NCBI GenBank assembly: GCA_014189675.1 | Contig: DVAE01000026.1 | Coordinates: forward strand, 1 to 27,106 | Length of the DNA stretch: 27,106 nucleotides | From: Candidatus Undinarchaeales archaeon SRR5007147.bin71 | Lineage (GTDB): Archaea > Undinarchaeota > Undinarchaeia > Undinarchaeales > Undinarchaeaceae | Direction: 5' to 3' | In this document: positions 1-7,201 of the stretch, piece after piece | Layout of the letters: the number at the start of each line of letters is the position of its first letter | Position numbering within the stretch: the stretch's first letter is position 1 | Notes under the pieces: model-generated | What the model was told of the DNA's origin: nothing | The model's database searches: none | What the model saw: only the letters and a program-made list of their open reading frames with translations | Made by a program: the position numbers and the translations under genes

Positions 1-9
1 AGCGGATTT

Positions 10-447
10 ATGGGTATGTTAATTTTTATGTTTGTGGCAATATTAGTGATAAGCCTGATAGCGGCCTTCATAATAATGAAGTACGGAAAAAGGAAGGAGG
101 AAGGAGAGCAGGGAACTACCGCCCAAGCAAAATTTCTGACAACAAAAATAGGTTTAATTTTAGGCGTCCTCCTCCTTGTGTTTATGTCTATTGCAGGAAT
201 GTCCTTCAAAGCAGCAGTTCTGGTCTTTGTTATAATTATCGCAATCTCTCTGATTATAGACCTTGTAAAAAGCGCAGGTAATAAGAAATCTGCTGAGACA
301 GTTTCAAATAAAAAGAAACCTGCAGAGAAAGTGACCAAAACCGGAGAGAAGGAAGGGGTTTTAAATCCAGAAGACCCCCGGACTGAGAAGCTTTATGAGA
401 ATTATCCCTTCCTTAAAGAGAAGAAAGATGGGAAAAATAAGTCTTAG
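10..447 (+). CDS. Small multi-pass membrane protein with charged C-terminal tail (possibly 5'-truncated)
   Basis: I do not recognise the family. Residues 1-23, about 44-62 and about 66-88 are strongly hydrophobic and read as three membrane segments. A basic stretch follows the first segment, and a Lys/Glu-rich cytoplasm-like tail runs from about 90 to 145. The frame stays open to the left edge of the window, so the true start may lie further upstream. In-frame ATGs at 10, 16 and 28 are all possible, and no promoter or Shine-Dalgarno site is visible to choose between them. The gene ends 53 bases before the next, which has its own TATA box, so the two are probably separate units. Confidence 0.6.
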   Translation: MGMLIFMFVAILVISLIAAFIIMKYGKRKEEGEQGTTAQAKFLTTKIGLILGVLLLVFMSIAGMSFKAAVLVFVIIIAISLIIDLVKSAGNKKSAETVSNKKKPAEKVTKTGEKEGVLNPEDPRTEKLYENYPFLKEKKDGKNKS

Positions 448-470
448 AATTTGAAGGGATTTCCGATAGA

Positions 471-478
471 TTAAAATA
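471..478 (+). promoter_or_regulatory. TATA box for the winged-helix/Mrr-like gene
   Basis: The sequence ttaaaata is centred about 26 bases before the ATG at 501. This spacing places the transcription start at or next to the start codon, so the mRNA is probably leaderless. Confidence 0.5.
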
Positions 479-500
479 CATTTTTCTGCATATAGTAGCT

Positions 501-1571
501 ATGCCAAAACTTGACGAACAGATTCTTGGTATCATAAGAAACGCAGGACCCTCTACTCCGATGGAGATAGCGAGCAGAATTAACGGGACGGACTCTTTGA
601 TAGTTGGTGCAGTTCTTGCAGACGCGGAGAGTCAGAAGAAGATAAAAAAGTCAAAGCGGAGGATAGGGGGCGGTCTTCGCTATTATTATTTTCCGGATCA
701 GCTTGGAACACTCCAAAAAAAGATAAGCAATACACTCACGACGCACGAAAAGGAGGTTCTACAGATACTTATGAAGGAAAATCTCCTAGGAGAATTTGAG
801 ATTTCTGACCAGATAAAGCTTATTCTTCCCAATCTTGAGGACTTGATTCGCTCCTTCAATATAGAACATGGTGGAAACACTTACAGATGCTGGAGCTCCC
901 CGACTATGAACGAAAAACTTGCTTTTGATACTGCAATGGAAAAAATCACAGGAAGGCTTGGCGCTGGAGAGGAAGGAGAAGTAAAGAAGGAAACGGCAGA
1001 AGAAAAAATTAAGAAAGAAGTTAAGAAAGAAAAACCGACAGCCAAGACAGAAAAAATAAAGGAAGAAATAAAGCCTGAGGTAAAAGTCCAGGAAAAAGTC
1101 AAAGCAGCACCCAAGATTGAGAAGAAAACTAAGACTTCTGACTCAAGGCAGGCAAAGCTTTCAAAGGAGCAAAAGGGGCAGAAAGAAACTGAAGAAGAGA
1201 TGCGGGACCGCATAAGAAAGGAGATATTAAGAGAAATTGAGGGAGATTTTGGAGATATTGTTCTTAGATGGCTGGAGACCCAAGATATTGACGTTCGTTC
1301 AGAAAACTCTGTTCCAGATGAGAATACCTACGAGCTTGAGGTGAAGGTTCCGACACCCCTAGGAAGACAGACTTATATGGTAAAAATACTTGACTTTCCA
1401 AAGAAGCCAGCAAGTCAAAATGATGTAGCGGCAATAGGAACAGAGGCGGTAACGCGAAGAGTTCCTGCAATGGTAATAAGCTCAACGGGCTTTGCGAAGA
1501 CAGCGATAAAATATGTCGATAAGGAGCTGAGGGATTTGGTCTTCCTTATTGACAAAAATGACCTAGAATGA
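501..1571 (+). CDS. Winged-helix protein with charged linker and C-terminal Mrr-like (restriction-endonuclease-fold) domain
   Basis: There are three parts. Residues 1-135 look like winged-helix DNA-binding segments: a helix-turn-helix rhythm at 4-45, a basic wing at 46-62, and a second helical unit at 76-130. Residues 155-245 are a Lys/Glu-rich, probably helical linker. Residues 248-356 resemble the Mrr_cat fold: two strands around 276-297, a helix containing EAVTRR, then strand-helix-strand VPAMVISSTGFAKTA and LVFLIDKNDL, matching the Mrr pattern of a vTTsgFt-type strand and a terminal liD..L strand. The usual acidic-x-Lys catalytic pair is not clear: the position two before K295 is M293, so nuclease activity is doubtful. 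Fold assignment is by eye. A role in binding or processing DNA is inference. Confidence 0.6.
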   Translation: MPKLDEQILGIIRNAGPSTPMEIASRINGTDSLIVGAVLADAESQKKIKKSKRRIGGGLRYYYFPDQLGTLQKKISNTLTTHEKEVLQILMKENLLGEFEISDQIKLILPNLEDLIRSFNIEHGGNTYRCWSSPTMNEKLAFDTAMEKITGRLGAGEEGEVKKETAEEKIKKEVKKEKPTAKTEKIKEEIKPEVKVQEKVKAAPKIEKKTKTSDSRQAKLSKEQKGQKETEEEMRDRIRKEILREIEGDFGDIVLRWLETQDIDVRSENSVPDENTYELEVKVPTPLGRQTYMVKILDFPKKPASQNDVAAIGTEAVTRRVPAMVISSTGFAKTAIKYVDKELRDLVFLIDKNDLE

Positions 1572-1702
1572 CAGACATAAATTTCAGGCGCTCAAGAAAA
1601 GGAGATTTAGAACAGATTAACCGCTTTGTTGAGAGGATGAATGAAGAATTGGGAAAAGATGAAGATCCTTTTGACAGTGGTGAAGTTGATGGAAAAGACT
1701 GA
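1568..1702 (+). CDS. 44-residue acidic/charged microprotein, translationally coupled
   Basis: The start codon overlaps the stop of the preceding gene (ATGA at 1568-1571), the usual sign of translational coupling. The product begins MTDINFRRSRKGDLEQINRF and ends in a Glu/Asp-rich tail. It could form one amphipathic helix (about residues 12-29). There is no Cys, no membrane segment and no recognisable family. Its support is the ATGA overlap, the absence of any other gene in the space and the promoter starting right after it. It might be a small partner of the Mrr-like protein. Confidence 0.5.
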   Translation: MTDINFRRSRKGDLEQINRFVERMNEELGKDEDPFDSGEVDGKD

Positions 1703-1709
1703 GATAAAG

Positions 1710-1717
1710 CTTATAAA
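1710..1717 (+). promoter_or_regulatory. TATA box for the PhoU/TrkA-C-like gene
   Basis: The sequence cttataaa lies about 46 bases before the ATG at 1760. The predicted transcription start is near 1739, leaving a short leader of about 20 nt that contains a GGTGA Shine-Dalgarno-like site at 1743-1747. This gene therefore appears to have a leader, unlike most promoter-proximal genes here. Confidence 0.55.
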
Positions 1718-1742
1718 CAAATCTCAGTAATAATAAATGGAA

Positions 1743-1755
1743 GGTGAAATTCACC
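1743..1755. repeat. Perfect inverted repeat ggtgaa-a-ttcacc in the 5' leader
   Basis: Two 6-base arms surround a single central base. The left arm contains the ribosome-binding-like GGTGA of the following gene. The repeat lies just after the predicted transcription start. It could be an operator for a dimeric repressor or chance; with a 1-base centre it cannot form a normal hairpin. Confidence 0.4.
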
Positions 1756-1759
1756 ATTA

Positions 1760-2368
1760 ATGGCAGACGAAACATACGAAGTCGACGAAATTGTGGATGA
1801 GCTTCTGAACAAGAAGCGAGGAATAAAGGAAATTATAAAGGAGATGAAGAATGTCTCCGAACTGATGGTTGATCTGGCCTATTCAGCAATACTTTTCAAT
1901 AATGATGATTTGGCAGAGGAAGTAAAAGGACTAGAGGAGGAGATGAACAAGCTCCGCCTTCAGATTGAGATAAGTGCAATGCTCGCGGCTCGGACATCAC
2001 AAGATGCCTCAAAACTCAGTGGAATAATAAGAGTTGCTGCTGCTGCAGAAAGCATATCCAATGCCGCAGAAAAAATAGCGGACACAGTTCTTAGAGATAT
2101 AGAGCTCCACCCTGTACTTAAGGAGGCGCTCGAAGAGGCTGAAGAAACCGTTGAGAGAGTAATAGTAAAGGAAAAATCTGGAATCGATGGTATGGCAATA
2201 CGGGATATCCGTGACAACGAAAAATATGCAGTTGATATACTCTGCATCAAGCGCGGAGGAAAGTGGATTTTTGACCCGAAATGGGATGTGAAAATTAAAG
2301 CGAAGGATATGGTAATAGTTACAGGTTTCAAAGAAAACGTTGAGCAATTCAAGGATCTTGTGAAGTGA
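1760..2368 (+). CDS. PhoU-like helical protein with TrkA-C (RCK_C) domain
   Basis: The protein is soluble and has two parts. Residues 1-125 are helical and acidic, with the heptad-rich character of PhoU domains, including an [16 protein letters not shown] stretch typical of the second PhoU helix pair. Residues 130-202 match TrkA-C: a strand at 132-137 (RVIV), the helix-containing [11 protein letters not shown], then GGKWIFDP and [10 protein letters not shown] before a final helix. In archaea such PhoU/TrkA-C proteins are linked to regulation of ion or anion transport. The domain senses a small ligand and the partner is usually a membrane transporter; none is adjacent here. The stop overlaps the GTG start of the next gene. 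Confidence 0.8.
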   Translation: MADETYEVDEIVDELLNKKRGIKEIIKEMKNVSELMVDLAYSAILFNNDDLAEEVKGLEEEMNKLRLQIEISAMLAARTSQDASKLSGIIRVAAAAESISNAAEKIADTVLRDIELHPVLKEALEEAEETVERVIVKEKSGIDGMAIRDIRDNEKYAVDILCIKRGGKWIFDPKWDVKIKAKDMVIVTGFKENVEQFKDLVK

Positions 2369-2907
2369 AGGCCTTCTATAGAGATTTTGTGTTTGAAGTT
2401 TCTGACGATGTTTATTCCCCTAGAGAGGACTCCGTTCTTATTGCAGATTCCCTCGAACTGAAAGGCAGTGAAAAGGTTCTGGACCTTGGGACCGGTAGCG
2501 GAATTCTTGCGATTATCGCCGCATCGAAGGGTTGTGAAGTTACAGCGGCTGACATAAATCCGGAGGCTGTGAAGTGCGCAAAGGAAAACGCTGAGAGAAA
2601 CCAGGTTTCAATAGAAGTTCTTGAAAGTAATTTGTTCGAGAATATTCCAGGGGATTTTGACATTATACTCTTCAATCTCCCTTACATCAAAATAAATGAA
2701 GAGCCTGAGAAAGCAATAGATCTCAGCTATAACAGCCCAGGAACTATTGAGGGCTTTCTCAAGGAGTATAAAGAACATTTGAAGCCGGGAGGGAGGGCGA
2801 TTGTTGTAAGTTCCAGCCTCTCAGGCATCGAGCCGGAGAGTCTTGGAAAAATTATTGCAAGGCAGAAGCTTCCTTTTGAAGAAATATTTGTTATTGAATT
2901 AGAATAG
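2365..2907 (+). CDS. HemK/PrmC/Mtq2-type N5-glutamine methyltransferase (probably of release factor aRF1)
   Basis: This is a class I SAM-dependent methyltransferase of 180 residues, the short archaeal/eukaryal Mtq2 length without the bacterial N-terminal domain. A YSPREDS motif near residues 17-23 is typical of Mtq2-like enzymes. Motif I is [13 protein letters not shown] (39-51), and an acidic loop AADINPEA follows. The catalytic-loop motif reads NLPY (around 109-112) where the family usually has NPPY. Mtq2 methylates the GGQ glutamine of the class I release factor, so that is the likely substrate. The start is GTG at 2365, overlapping the previous stop by two bases, so translation is probably coupled. 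Confidence 0.8.
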   Translation: MKAFYRDFVFEVSDDVYSPREDSVLIADSLELKGSEKVLDLGTGSGILAIIAASKGCEVTAADINPEAVKCAKENAERNQVSIEVLESNLFENIPGDFDIILFNLPYIKINEEPEKAIDLSYNSPGTIEGFLKEYKEHLKPGGRAIVVSSSLSGIEPESLGKIIARQKLPFEEIFVIELE

Positions 2908-2920
2908 AAAATAATACTCG

Positions 2921-2944
2921 AAATATTCTTATTTTCTAAAGTTT
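2921..2944 (+). terminator. Possible U-rich termination region in convergent junction
   Basis: A T-rich stretch follows the methyltransferase stop and runs into the 3' end of carS. U-rich runs are the usual archaeal intrinsic terminator, but this one is interrupted, so support is weak. Confidence 0.3.
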
Positions 2945-3454
2945 TAGAAGGCCTTCAAGGGATTTTGATACAGGATGCAGTAGTCCGAAGATAAGAAAGA
3001 TTATGAAATAATTAGAAAGCGACAAGGGAACTGCAAAATAGGTGAAAAGGCAGGCCCCCATTATCCAGTCCGTTTGGTCGAAGGGAATCCAGGATTCTCC
3101 AGGGGAAATGCCGCGCTGCCTTTTAGAGAAGCTTGCGAGGAGATCTCCAAATAATGCACCGAATCCGAACAGAAAACCCAAAACAAATAGATTAGTCTCA
3201 CCATAATTTATTAAAGAATAGTTTTCCAGGTTAATGTATCTTTGAAAATGTAAAACGGCAATTGCTCCGGAAACTCCGAAGAGAAATCCGCGATAGGTTT
3301 TATTGTTTCCAAAAATTCTTTTTCCCCGGAAGCTTCTGCCCAAATCTACAGGGTAGTCCAGTAGAGGAACCCATTTGAAAATTACAGGGAACATGTTAGC
3401 AATTGCCGCTGGAAGGAAAACCCAAATCAGAGGAAGAATTGTATCTAGCGCCAT
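2936..3454 (-). CDS. carS: CDP-archaeol synthase (CDP-2,3-bis-O-geranylgeranyl-sn-glycerol synthase)
   Basis: CarS is the CTP-dependent integral membrane enzyme that activates unsaturated archaeol phosphate to the CDP form, the precursor of all archaeal polar lipids. The 172-residue length is normal. Family signatures are visible: a first membrane helix with ANMFPVIFK (20-27), PVDLGRSFRGKRIFGNNKTYRGF (starting at 35), and the cytidylyltransferase-like loop GDLLASFSKRQRGISPGE (103-120) followed by PFDQTDW. About five hydrophobic segments are present. The start overlaps the end of the upstream PHP gene by 10 bases, so it is the last gene of the minus-strand unit, next to a CDP-alcohol phosphatidyltransferase that could use its product. 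Confidence 0.92.
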   Translation of the reverse strand: MALDTILPLIWVFLPAAIANMFPVIFKWVPLLDYPVDLGRSFRGKRIFGNNKTYRGFLFGVSGAIAVLHFQRYINLENYSLINYGETNLFVLGFLFGFGALFGDLLASFSKRQRGISPGESWIPFDQTDWIMGACLFTYFAVPLSLSNYFIIFLIFGLLHPVSKSLEGLLKL

Positions 3455-4227
3455 TTGATATTGGTCTTTTTAAGCCACTCCATAAAAACCGTTGATGTCA
3501 TATAAGGTATTTTTGCGAGAGAATATTTTTGAACAAGCATTTCACCACCACTGTTGTTTATTATACTGTGAAAAATATCCTTTTTCCTGTCTATCCGGAA
3601 GTGTGACCCGATTTCGTGAACATGGTGAGCGTCCGAACCACCGGCATAGAAATTGATATTGGCATCCTTGTAAAATTCCTCTGGACAGACGCTGGTTTTC
3701 TTCATACGCCTAACTCTACTAAGAGGTAGATGCAGCAAATAAGGAAGAACATTGTCAAATGCAGAATTATGAACTTCAACAGCACCGAGAGACCTGAGAT
3801 GTTTCCTGGCGATTTCTTCACCTTTTATTTTAACAATACTGGTTGTTCCAGGAGTATAGGGATGAGTAATAAATCCGTTTAAGTCCTTGTTACCGGCAAT
3901 GAACTTAACCAGCTCATCAATTGAAAAATTATACGGAGTGAGCAATTCAGAATAATCATAGATTGACTCCTTTTTGGAGAAAACTATCATATCTATTCCC
4001 TCACTTGTTAGGCATTCAAGACCAGGGAATATTTTTGTGTTTTTTAAACTTTGGTCTTTCAATGAAAAATACGCTTCTGCAGGATCTTTATACGCATGTT
4101 CGGTAACCAGCACGGCATCCAGATTGAAAGTCTCAAATGCATTCCAAATCTTACCTACCTTTTCAGATTTTCTTCTATTATTTTTTGGAAGGTTTGGATG
4201 GAAGTGGTAATCAACGTTTAGCTTCAT
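3445..4227 (-). CDS. PHP-domain metal-dependent phosphoesterase
   Basis: The 260-residue protein shows the PHP metal-binding motifs in order: DYHFHPN (D6, H8, H10), TEH (E43, H44), GLE (E71), HPY (H122), EVHN (E151, H153) and GSDAHH (D199, H201). PHP proteins hydrolyse phosphomonoesters or phosphodiesters of small molecules or nucleic acids using two or three metals. The exact substrate cannot be read from sequence. Sitting between a CDP-alcohol phosphatidyltransferase (16-base overlap at its start) and CarS, it may act on a phosphorylated polar head group or lipid phosphate; that is inference from context. No signal peptide is visible, so it should be cytoplasmic. Confidence 0.85.
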   Translation of the reverse strand: MKLNVDYHFHPNLPKNNRRKSEKVGKIWNAFETFNLDAVLVTEHAYKDPAEAYFSLKDQSLKNTKIFPGLECLTSEGIDMIVFSKKESIYDYSELLTPYNFSIDELVKFIAGNKDLNGFITHPYTPGTTSIVKIKGEEIARKHLRSLGAVEVHNSAFDNVLPYLLHLPLSRVRRMKKTSVCPEEFYKDANINFYAGGSDAHHVHEIGSHFRIDRKKDIFHSIINNSGGEMLVQKYSLAKIPYMTSTVFMEWLKKTNIKWR

Positions 4228-4834
4228 TTCTGAAATACCTCTTTAAAGTTACGTAATCCCTGAAAACGAAGGGGAAAATTGAGATTGAGAACAGAGCAAC
4301 TGCCTCTGTAAAGTAGTTTATCTGTGTGAAGGCGAAATATGCATACAACAAATAAACAAGATATTTAGTTCTTAGAACAAACTTAGGAGAAATATCCAGA
4401 CTGTTGCGAACTACGACAAAAACAATCATTATTGTATAAAGATATACGTAGATAGCTCCGAATATTGGGTTTAGTAAATTGTAATACATAAGCGTGAGTA
4501 TCACAATAACAATTCCAGTATGGTCTACAAACATATCAGTAAAAGCTCCTGAATTTCCATCATTTCCGCTGACTCGGGCAACAGGACCGTCGAGAGCGTC
4601 CAAAATAACATGGATAAGAAGGAATAAAACTGCAAATATTGGAGATTCAACAACAAAGATAAGGAATCCTAACAATGACAAAAGACCGACATAGCTGAGA
4701 ATATCTGCAGAGATTCCGAGACCGGACAAGAGCTTTGCAAGAGGTTTTACTGCCCGGTCCCTAAATGCCTTGAATCTTTGTACAGAACTGTGCTCACTTG
4801 AAGAAAAATAATTCAAATTATCCTTTGTCATCAT
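4211..4834 (-). CDS. CDP-alcohol phosphatidyltransferase family (archaetidyl-head-group transferase)
   Basis: The family signature D-x2-D-G-x2-A-R-x8-G-x3-D-x3-D is intact: D79, D82, G83, A86, R87, G96, D100, D104. These residues bind divalent metal and the CDP moiety and move the lipid phosphate from CDP-archaeol to an alcohol. About five to six membrane segments surround this loop. Which alcohol is used (inositol phosphate, glycerol phosphate, serine or another) cannot be told. CarS two genes downstream makes the expected donor. Start codons at 4834 and 4831 are both possible (MM). The gene overlaps the PHP gene and begins 33 bases after the DUF2085 gene, where an internal TATA-like element may exist (minus-strand ctttttattcataaaac around 4846-4862). 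Confidence 0.88.
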   Translation of the reverse strand: MMTKDNLNYFSSSEHSSVQRFKAFRDRAVKPLAKLLSGLGISADILSYVGLLSLLGFLIFVVESPIFAVLFLLIHVILDALDGPVARVSGNDGNSGAFTDMFVDHTGIVIVILTLMYYNLLNPIFGAIYVYLYTIMIVFVVVRNSLDISPKFVLRTKYLVYLLYAYFAFTQINYFTEAVALFSISIFPFVFRDYVTLKRYFRNEAKR

Positions 4835-4867
4835 ATTAACTAGTAGTTTTATGAATAAAAAGTTTAC

Positions 4868-5383
4868 CTACAGAAGTGAAATTAGTAAATACGCTGAAGC
4901 AAGCCCCAAGCCCAAGAGGGATTTTATGACAATAAAATTAAGAGTAAACTCCAGCCAAGGAGCTGACTTGTTTTCGAACTTCTTTATTATGAAAAACAGA
5001 GGAATTGAAGCGACTATTATTCTTGATGTAGAGAATGTAATACTCAGAGCTGTGTAGGGATTTAGCACTCTAGATAGGGCTGAGAAGAAAAGAATAGCCA
5101 AGGAAGCTCCCGCGAGGTATCCAGTAAAAAAACGCCGTGTATTATCACTTTCAGTCCCGAGAACAAGCTGAGCAAGACCGTCCAGAGCTAGTGGAGCCAT
5201 GAAGGCAAGAGGTAAAAGGAGTCCAGAAACTGCAGTAAAGGGACCAAACCAGAGAAAAAGCAGAACAGTAGAAACGAATGCCCCGAGATAAACACCTGTG
5301 CATCTTGAGCAGACGACTAAATATTTGGAGAATTTGAAAGAGCGTTCATGTCTCTGATGACACATAAATTTTTTCAGTTTCAT
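4868..5383 (-). CDS. DUF2085 family membrane protein
   Basis: The N-terminus carries the family hallmark CHQRHERSF (8-16) followed by a Cys pair C25-x2-C28 with TGVYLG. Further on are P-x-A-L-D-G-L-A-Q and T(E)SDNTRRFFTG, both conserved in DUF2085. Four or five hydrophobic helices cover the rest. The function of DUF2085 is unknown; the conserved Cys/His at the N-terminus suggests metal or redox binding. The start overlaps the GTPase stop (ATGA at 5380-5383), so the two are coupled. Its presence at the head of a lipid-linked unit may hint at a membrane or lipid role, which is only inference. Confidence 0.8.
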   Translation of the reverse strand: MKLKKFMCHQRHERSFKFSKYLVVCSRCTGVYLGAFVSTVLLFLWFGPFTAVSGLLLPLAFMAPLALDGLAQLVLGTESDNTRRFFTGYLAGASLAILFFSALSRVLNPYTALSITFSTSRIIVASIPLFFIIKKFENKSAPWLEFTLNFIVIKSLLGLGLASAYLLISLL

Positions 5384-6453
5384 CTTTTCTGTACAATAGT
5401 AAGTACATCACCGTCCTTTAATACATGATTGAGACCTGCTTTCTGGTTGGCAAATTTTGCGCTCTTCCCCGTCACCATTGCATAACGGAAGTTCTTTCGG
5501 AAGGTCTTATGAAGCTTTGAGCAGACTTCCCCAACAGTCGAATCGGCCTTGACTAAGAGAGGCTCCTCTAAATCAGCTTTTTCTCCCTGGGGTTTCATAA
5601 AAATTCTAATTAGCTGGAGCTTCGTGAAAATACTCTCTTTCAGAGTATCGAGACCTTCGCCATCTTTTGCAGATATGGAAACCTGCTCCTTGTGAAGTTT
5701 TGGAACCTCCTTTACAGAATCAGATTTGTTCACAATAACAAGTGAGGGAAGGTAAACACGATTCTTGACAATTCCATCAATAAGTTGGTCAAGGTCAACA
5801 GCGTCCTGTATAGTAATTGAAGCGTTGAGATAGCCGAATTCAGACAGAACACTTTTTATGAGAGAGTTTGTGAGTTTGCATTTTGAAATTTTTTCGATTT
5901 GTATTCCGCCATAAGCCCGTTTCTCAATTGAGATTCTTGGAGCTCTTTCATCAAGACGGAGGTTTGCATCATAGAGCTCCTTCAGCATTTGCTTATACTG
6001 CTCGGGTTTGTTTGCATCGATTACAAGGCAAAGTAGATCACCCATCCTTATAACAGAAAGAACTTCTCTACCGCGACCCTTTCCTGATGCTGCGCCTGCG
6101 ATTAATCCGGGAACGTCCAGGAGCTGGAGCTCAGCCGACTTGTATTTCATTGCTCCAGGAACAACAGTAAGTGTTGTAAAGTCATAATGTCCTACCTCAC
6201 TTTTCGCGTTTGTCAGAGCATTTAGAAGTGTGCTTTTTCCGACAGATGGAAAGCCGGCGAAAATTATAGTAGCGTCCCCGCTCTTTTTTATTCCATAACC
6301 AAGGCCACCTCCTTGTGAAGAGCCCTTTTCAGCAGAGGCTCTCAGTTTTGAGAGTTTTGCCTTCAGCTTCCCTATGTGATGTTGAGTCGCCTTGTTGTAA
6401 GAAGTCTTGCGGATTTCATCCTCAATCTCCTTAATTTTATCTTCCACTGACAT
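5380..6453 (-). CDS. DRG/Obg-related translational GTPase with TGS domain
   Basis: This is an archaeal homologue of eukaryotic DRG (Rbg) proteins. Residues 1-45 form the basic helical N-terminus. The G domain has G1 GFPSVGKST (67-75), the Thr-rich switch I region YDFTTLTVVPG (90-100), G3 DVPG (113-116), G4 NKSD (242-245) and G5 SAKDG (261-265). An insertion at about 165-230 corresponds to the S5D2L-like domain of DRGs. The TGS domain covers about 282-355. Length and order are normal for the family. DRGs bind ribosomes and are thought to help stalled or slow translation. A TATA element lies about 27 bases upstream of the ATG, so this is probably the leaderless first gene of the five-gene minus-strand unit. 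Confidence 0.93.
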   Translation of the reverse strand: MSVEDKIKEIEDEIRKTSYNKATQHHIGKLKAKLSKLRASAEKGSSQGGGLGYGIKKSGDATIIFAGFPSVGKSTLLNALTNAKSEVGHYDFTTLTVVPGAMKYKSAELQLLDVPGLIAGAASGKGRGREVLSVIRMGDLLCLVIDANKPEQYKQMLKELYDANLRLDERAPRISIEKRAYGGIQIEKISKCKLTNSLIKSVLSEFGYLNASITIQDAVDLDQLIDGIVKNRVYLPSLVIVNKSDSVKEVPKLHKEQVSISAKDGEGLDTLKESIFTKLQLIRIFMKPQGEKADLEEPLLVKADSTVGEVCSKLHKTFRKNFRYAMVTGKSAKFANQKAGLNHVLKDGDVLTIVQKR

Positions 6454-6476
6454 AGATAGAAAGAGTTCCCCTCGAA

Positions 6477-6484
6477 GTATTTAA
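6477..6484 (-). promoter_or_regulatory. TATA box for the GTPase-to-carS unit
   Basis: On the minus strand the sequence is ttaaatac, centred about 27 bases before the ATG ending at 6453. The spacing fits a leaderless transcript. It is the only clear promoter upstream of the five-gene unit. Confidence 0.55.
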
Positions 6485-6530
6485 CGCTACTTGTTTCTGT
6501 TTACAGCACTGGTGACTAATTTCTATCGAG

Positions 6531-7151
6531 TTATACCAGCTCGATTATGAGAGGATACATAGATTCGTCATTCCAGCGGACAAAGTAGGCTTTCATTGGA
6601 AGCTTGCTCCAGATATGCTTCCTCTTGTTCACCATAAGAATGACTGCACCCATACCATTTTCTCTGTTTTGTTCTGAGATAAAAGTTCGAGCAGACTGCG
6701 CATCATTTGCTGAAGGAGAGAGAAGTCTTTCTTTTGCAGGTTTGTTGTAAAAATCCTTTTCAAAAAAGTCGTCATTTGGGAACTGTCCTGGAACAATGTG
6801 TTCAATATGTGAGTGTGCAATTCCTACCATATCTTCCTCTCCACGAGGAAGATGGGAGGTTTTTACAACATAAGGAAAGCAATACTTTTCATCAACGTGC
6901 TCAACATCAGTTACAAGAAAATAACCGCCCTGAGAGGAACCCGGCTTTCCTCCTTTAGAAAGTATTTTTACTCCGCCTTCTCTTCGGCCCCGAAGAACTC
7001 CAAGATACTCGATTCCTGTTTTTTTGAAAGTCAGTCTTTTCTTTGAAACTTTTGTTATTTTCTTAAGAATGTGTTTTGGAAGCACTAGCTTTTCTGGAAT
7101 TCCTGACTTGCCAACAAGGGCTTTTCTACCTCCAGTTATTTTAAGAGACAT
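6531..7151 (-). CDS. JAMM/MPN+ metalloprotease-like protein
   Basis: The JAMM zinc motif can be read as E48 (GIEYLG), H113-S-H115 and S147-x2-D150 (PSANDAQSA). The strand before it, DMVGIAHSHIEH, matches the family's G-x-xHSH strand, and LGVLRGR matches the core strand after the Glu. The unusual point is the spacing: about 31 residues separate HSH from S-x2-D, where about 7-9 are usual. The N-terminus (1-45) is basic. JAMM enzymes cleave isopeptide bonds of ubiquitin-like modifiers or act in cofactor chemistry. No ubiquitin-like or E1-like gene is in the window, so the substrate is open. A non-proteolytic relative is possible. Confidence 0.6.
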   Translation of the reverse strand: MSLKITGGRKALVGKSGIPEKLVLPKHILKKITKVSKKRLTFKKTGIEYLGVLRGRREGGVKILSKGGKPGSSQGGYFLVTDVEHVDEKYCFPYVVKTSHLPRGEEDMVGIAHSHIEHIVPGQFPNDDFFEKDFYNKPAKERLLSPSANDAQSARTFISEQNRENGMGAVILMVNKRKHIWSKLPMKAYFVRWNDESMYPLIIELV

Positions 7152-7172
7152 ATTAGAAGAGTAGATAATATA

Positions 7173-7180
7173 TTATAAAT
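7173..7180. promoter_or_regulatory. Shared bidirectional TATA box between JAMM and TrmJ-like genes
   Basis: The sequence ttataaat (attta­taa on the other strand) is centred at 7176.5. That is 25.5 bases from both start codons, the plus ATG at 7202 and the minus ATG at 7151. A single TATA element may serve two leaderless genes. The intergenic space is exactly 50 bases. Confidence 0.6.
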
Positions 7181-7201
7181 GACTTATGCAACCCTATTTC
7201 T

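Noticed and set aside
881-1213. Minus-strand Ser/Phe-rich frame opposite the Lys/Glu linker
   Set aside because: Ser/Phe content is the direct complement of AGA/GAA/AAG codons in the linker; no start signal.
4851-5057. Plus-strand small frame opposite DUF2085
   Set aside because: It is antisense to a well-supported family member and has no promoter or coupling.
6454-6530. Possible small RNA (box C/D type) between GTPase and JAMM genes
   Set aside because: No convincing C box (RTGATGA) with a paired D box (CTGA) was found on either strand; the space is explained by the GTPase promoter and the JAMM 3' end.
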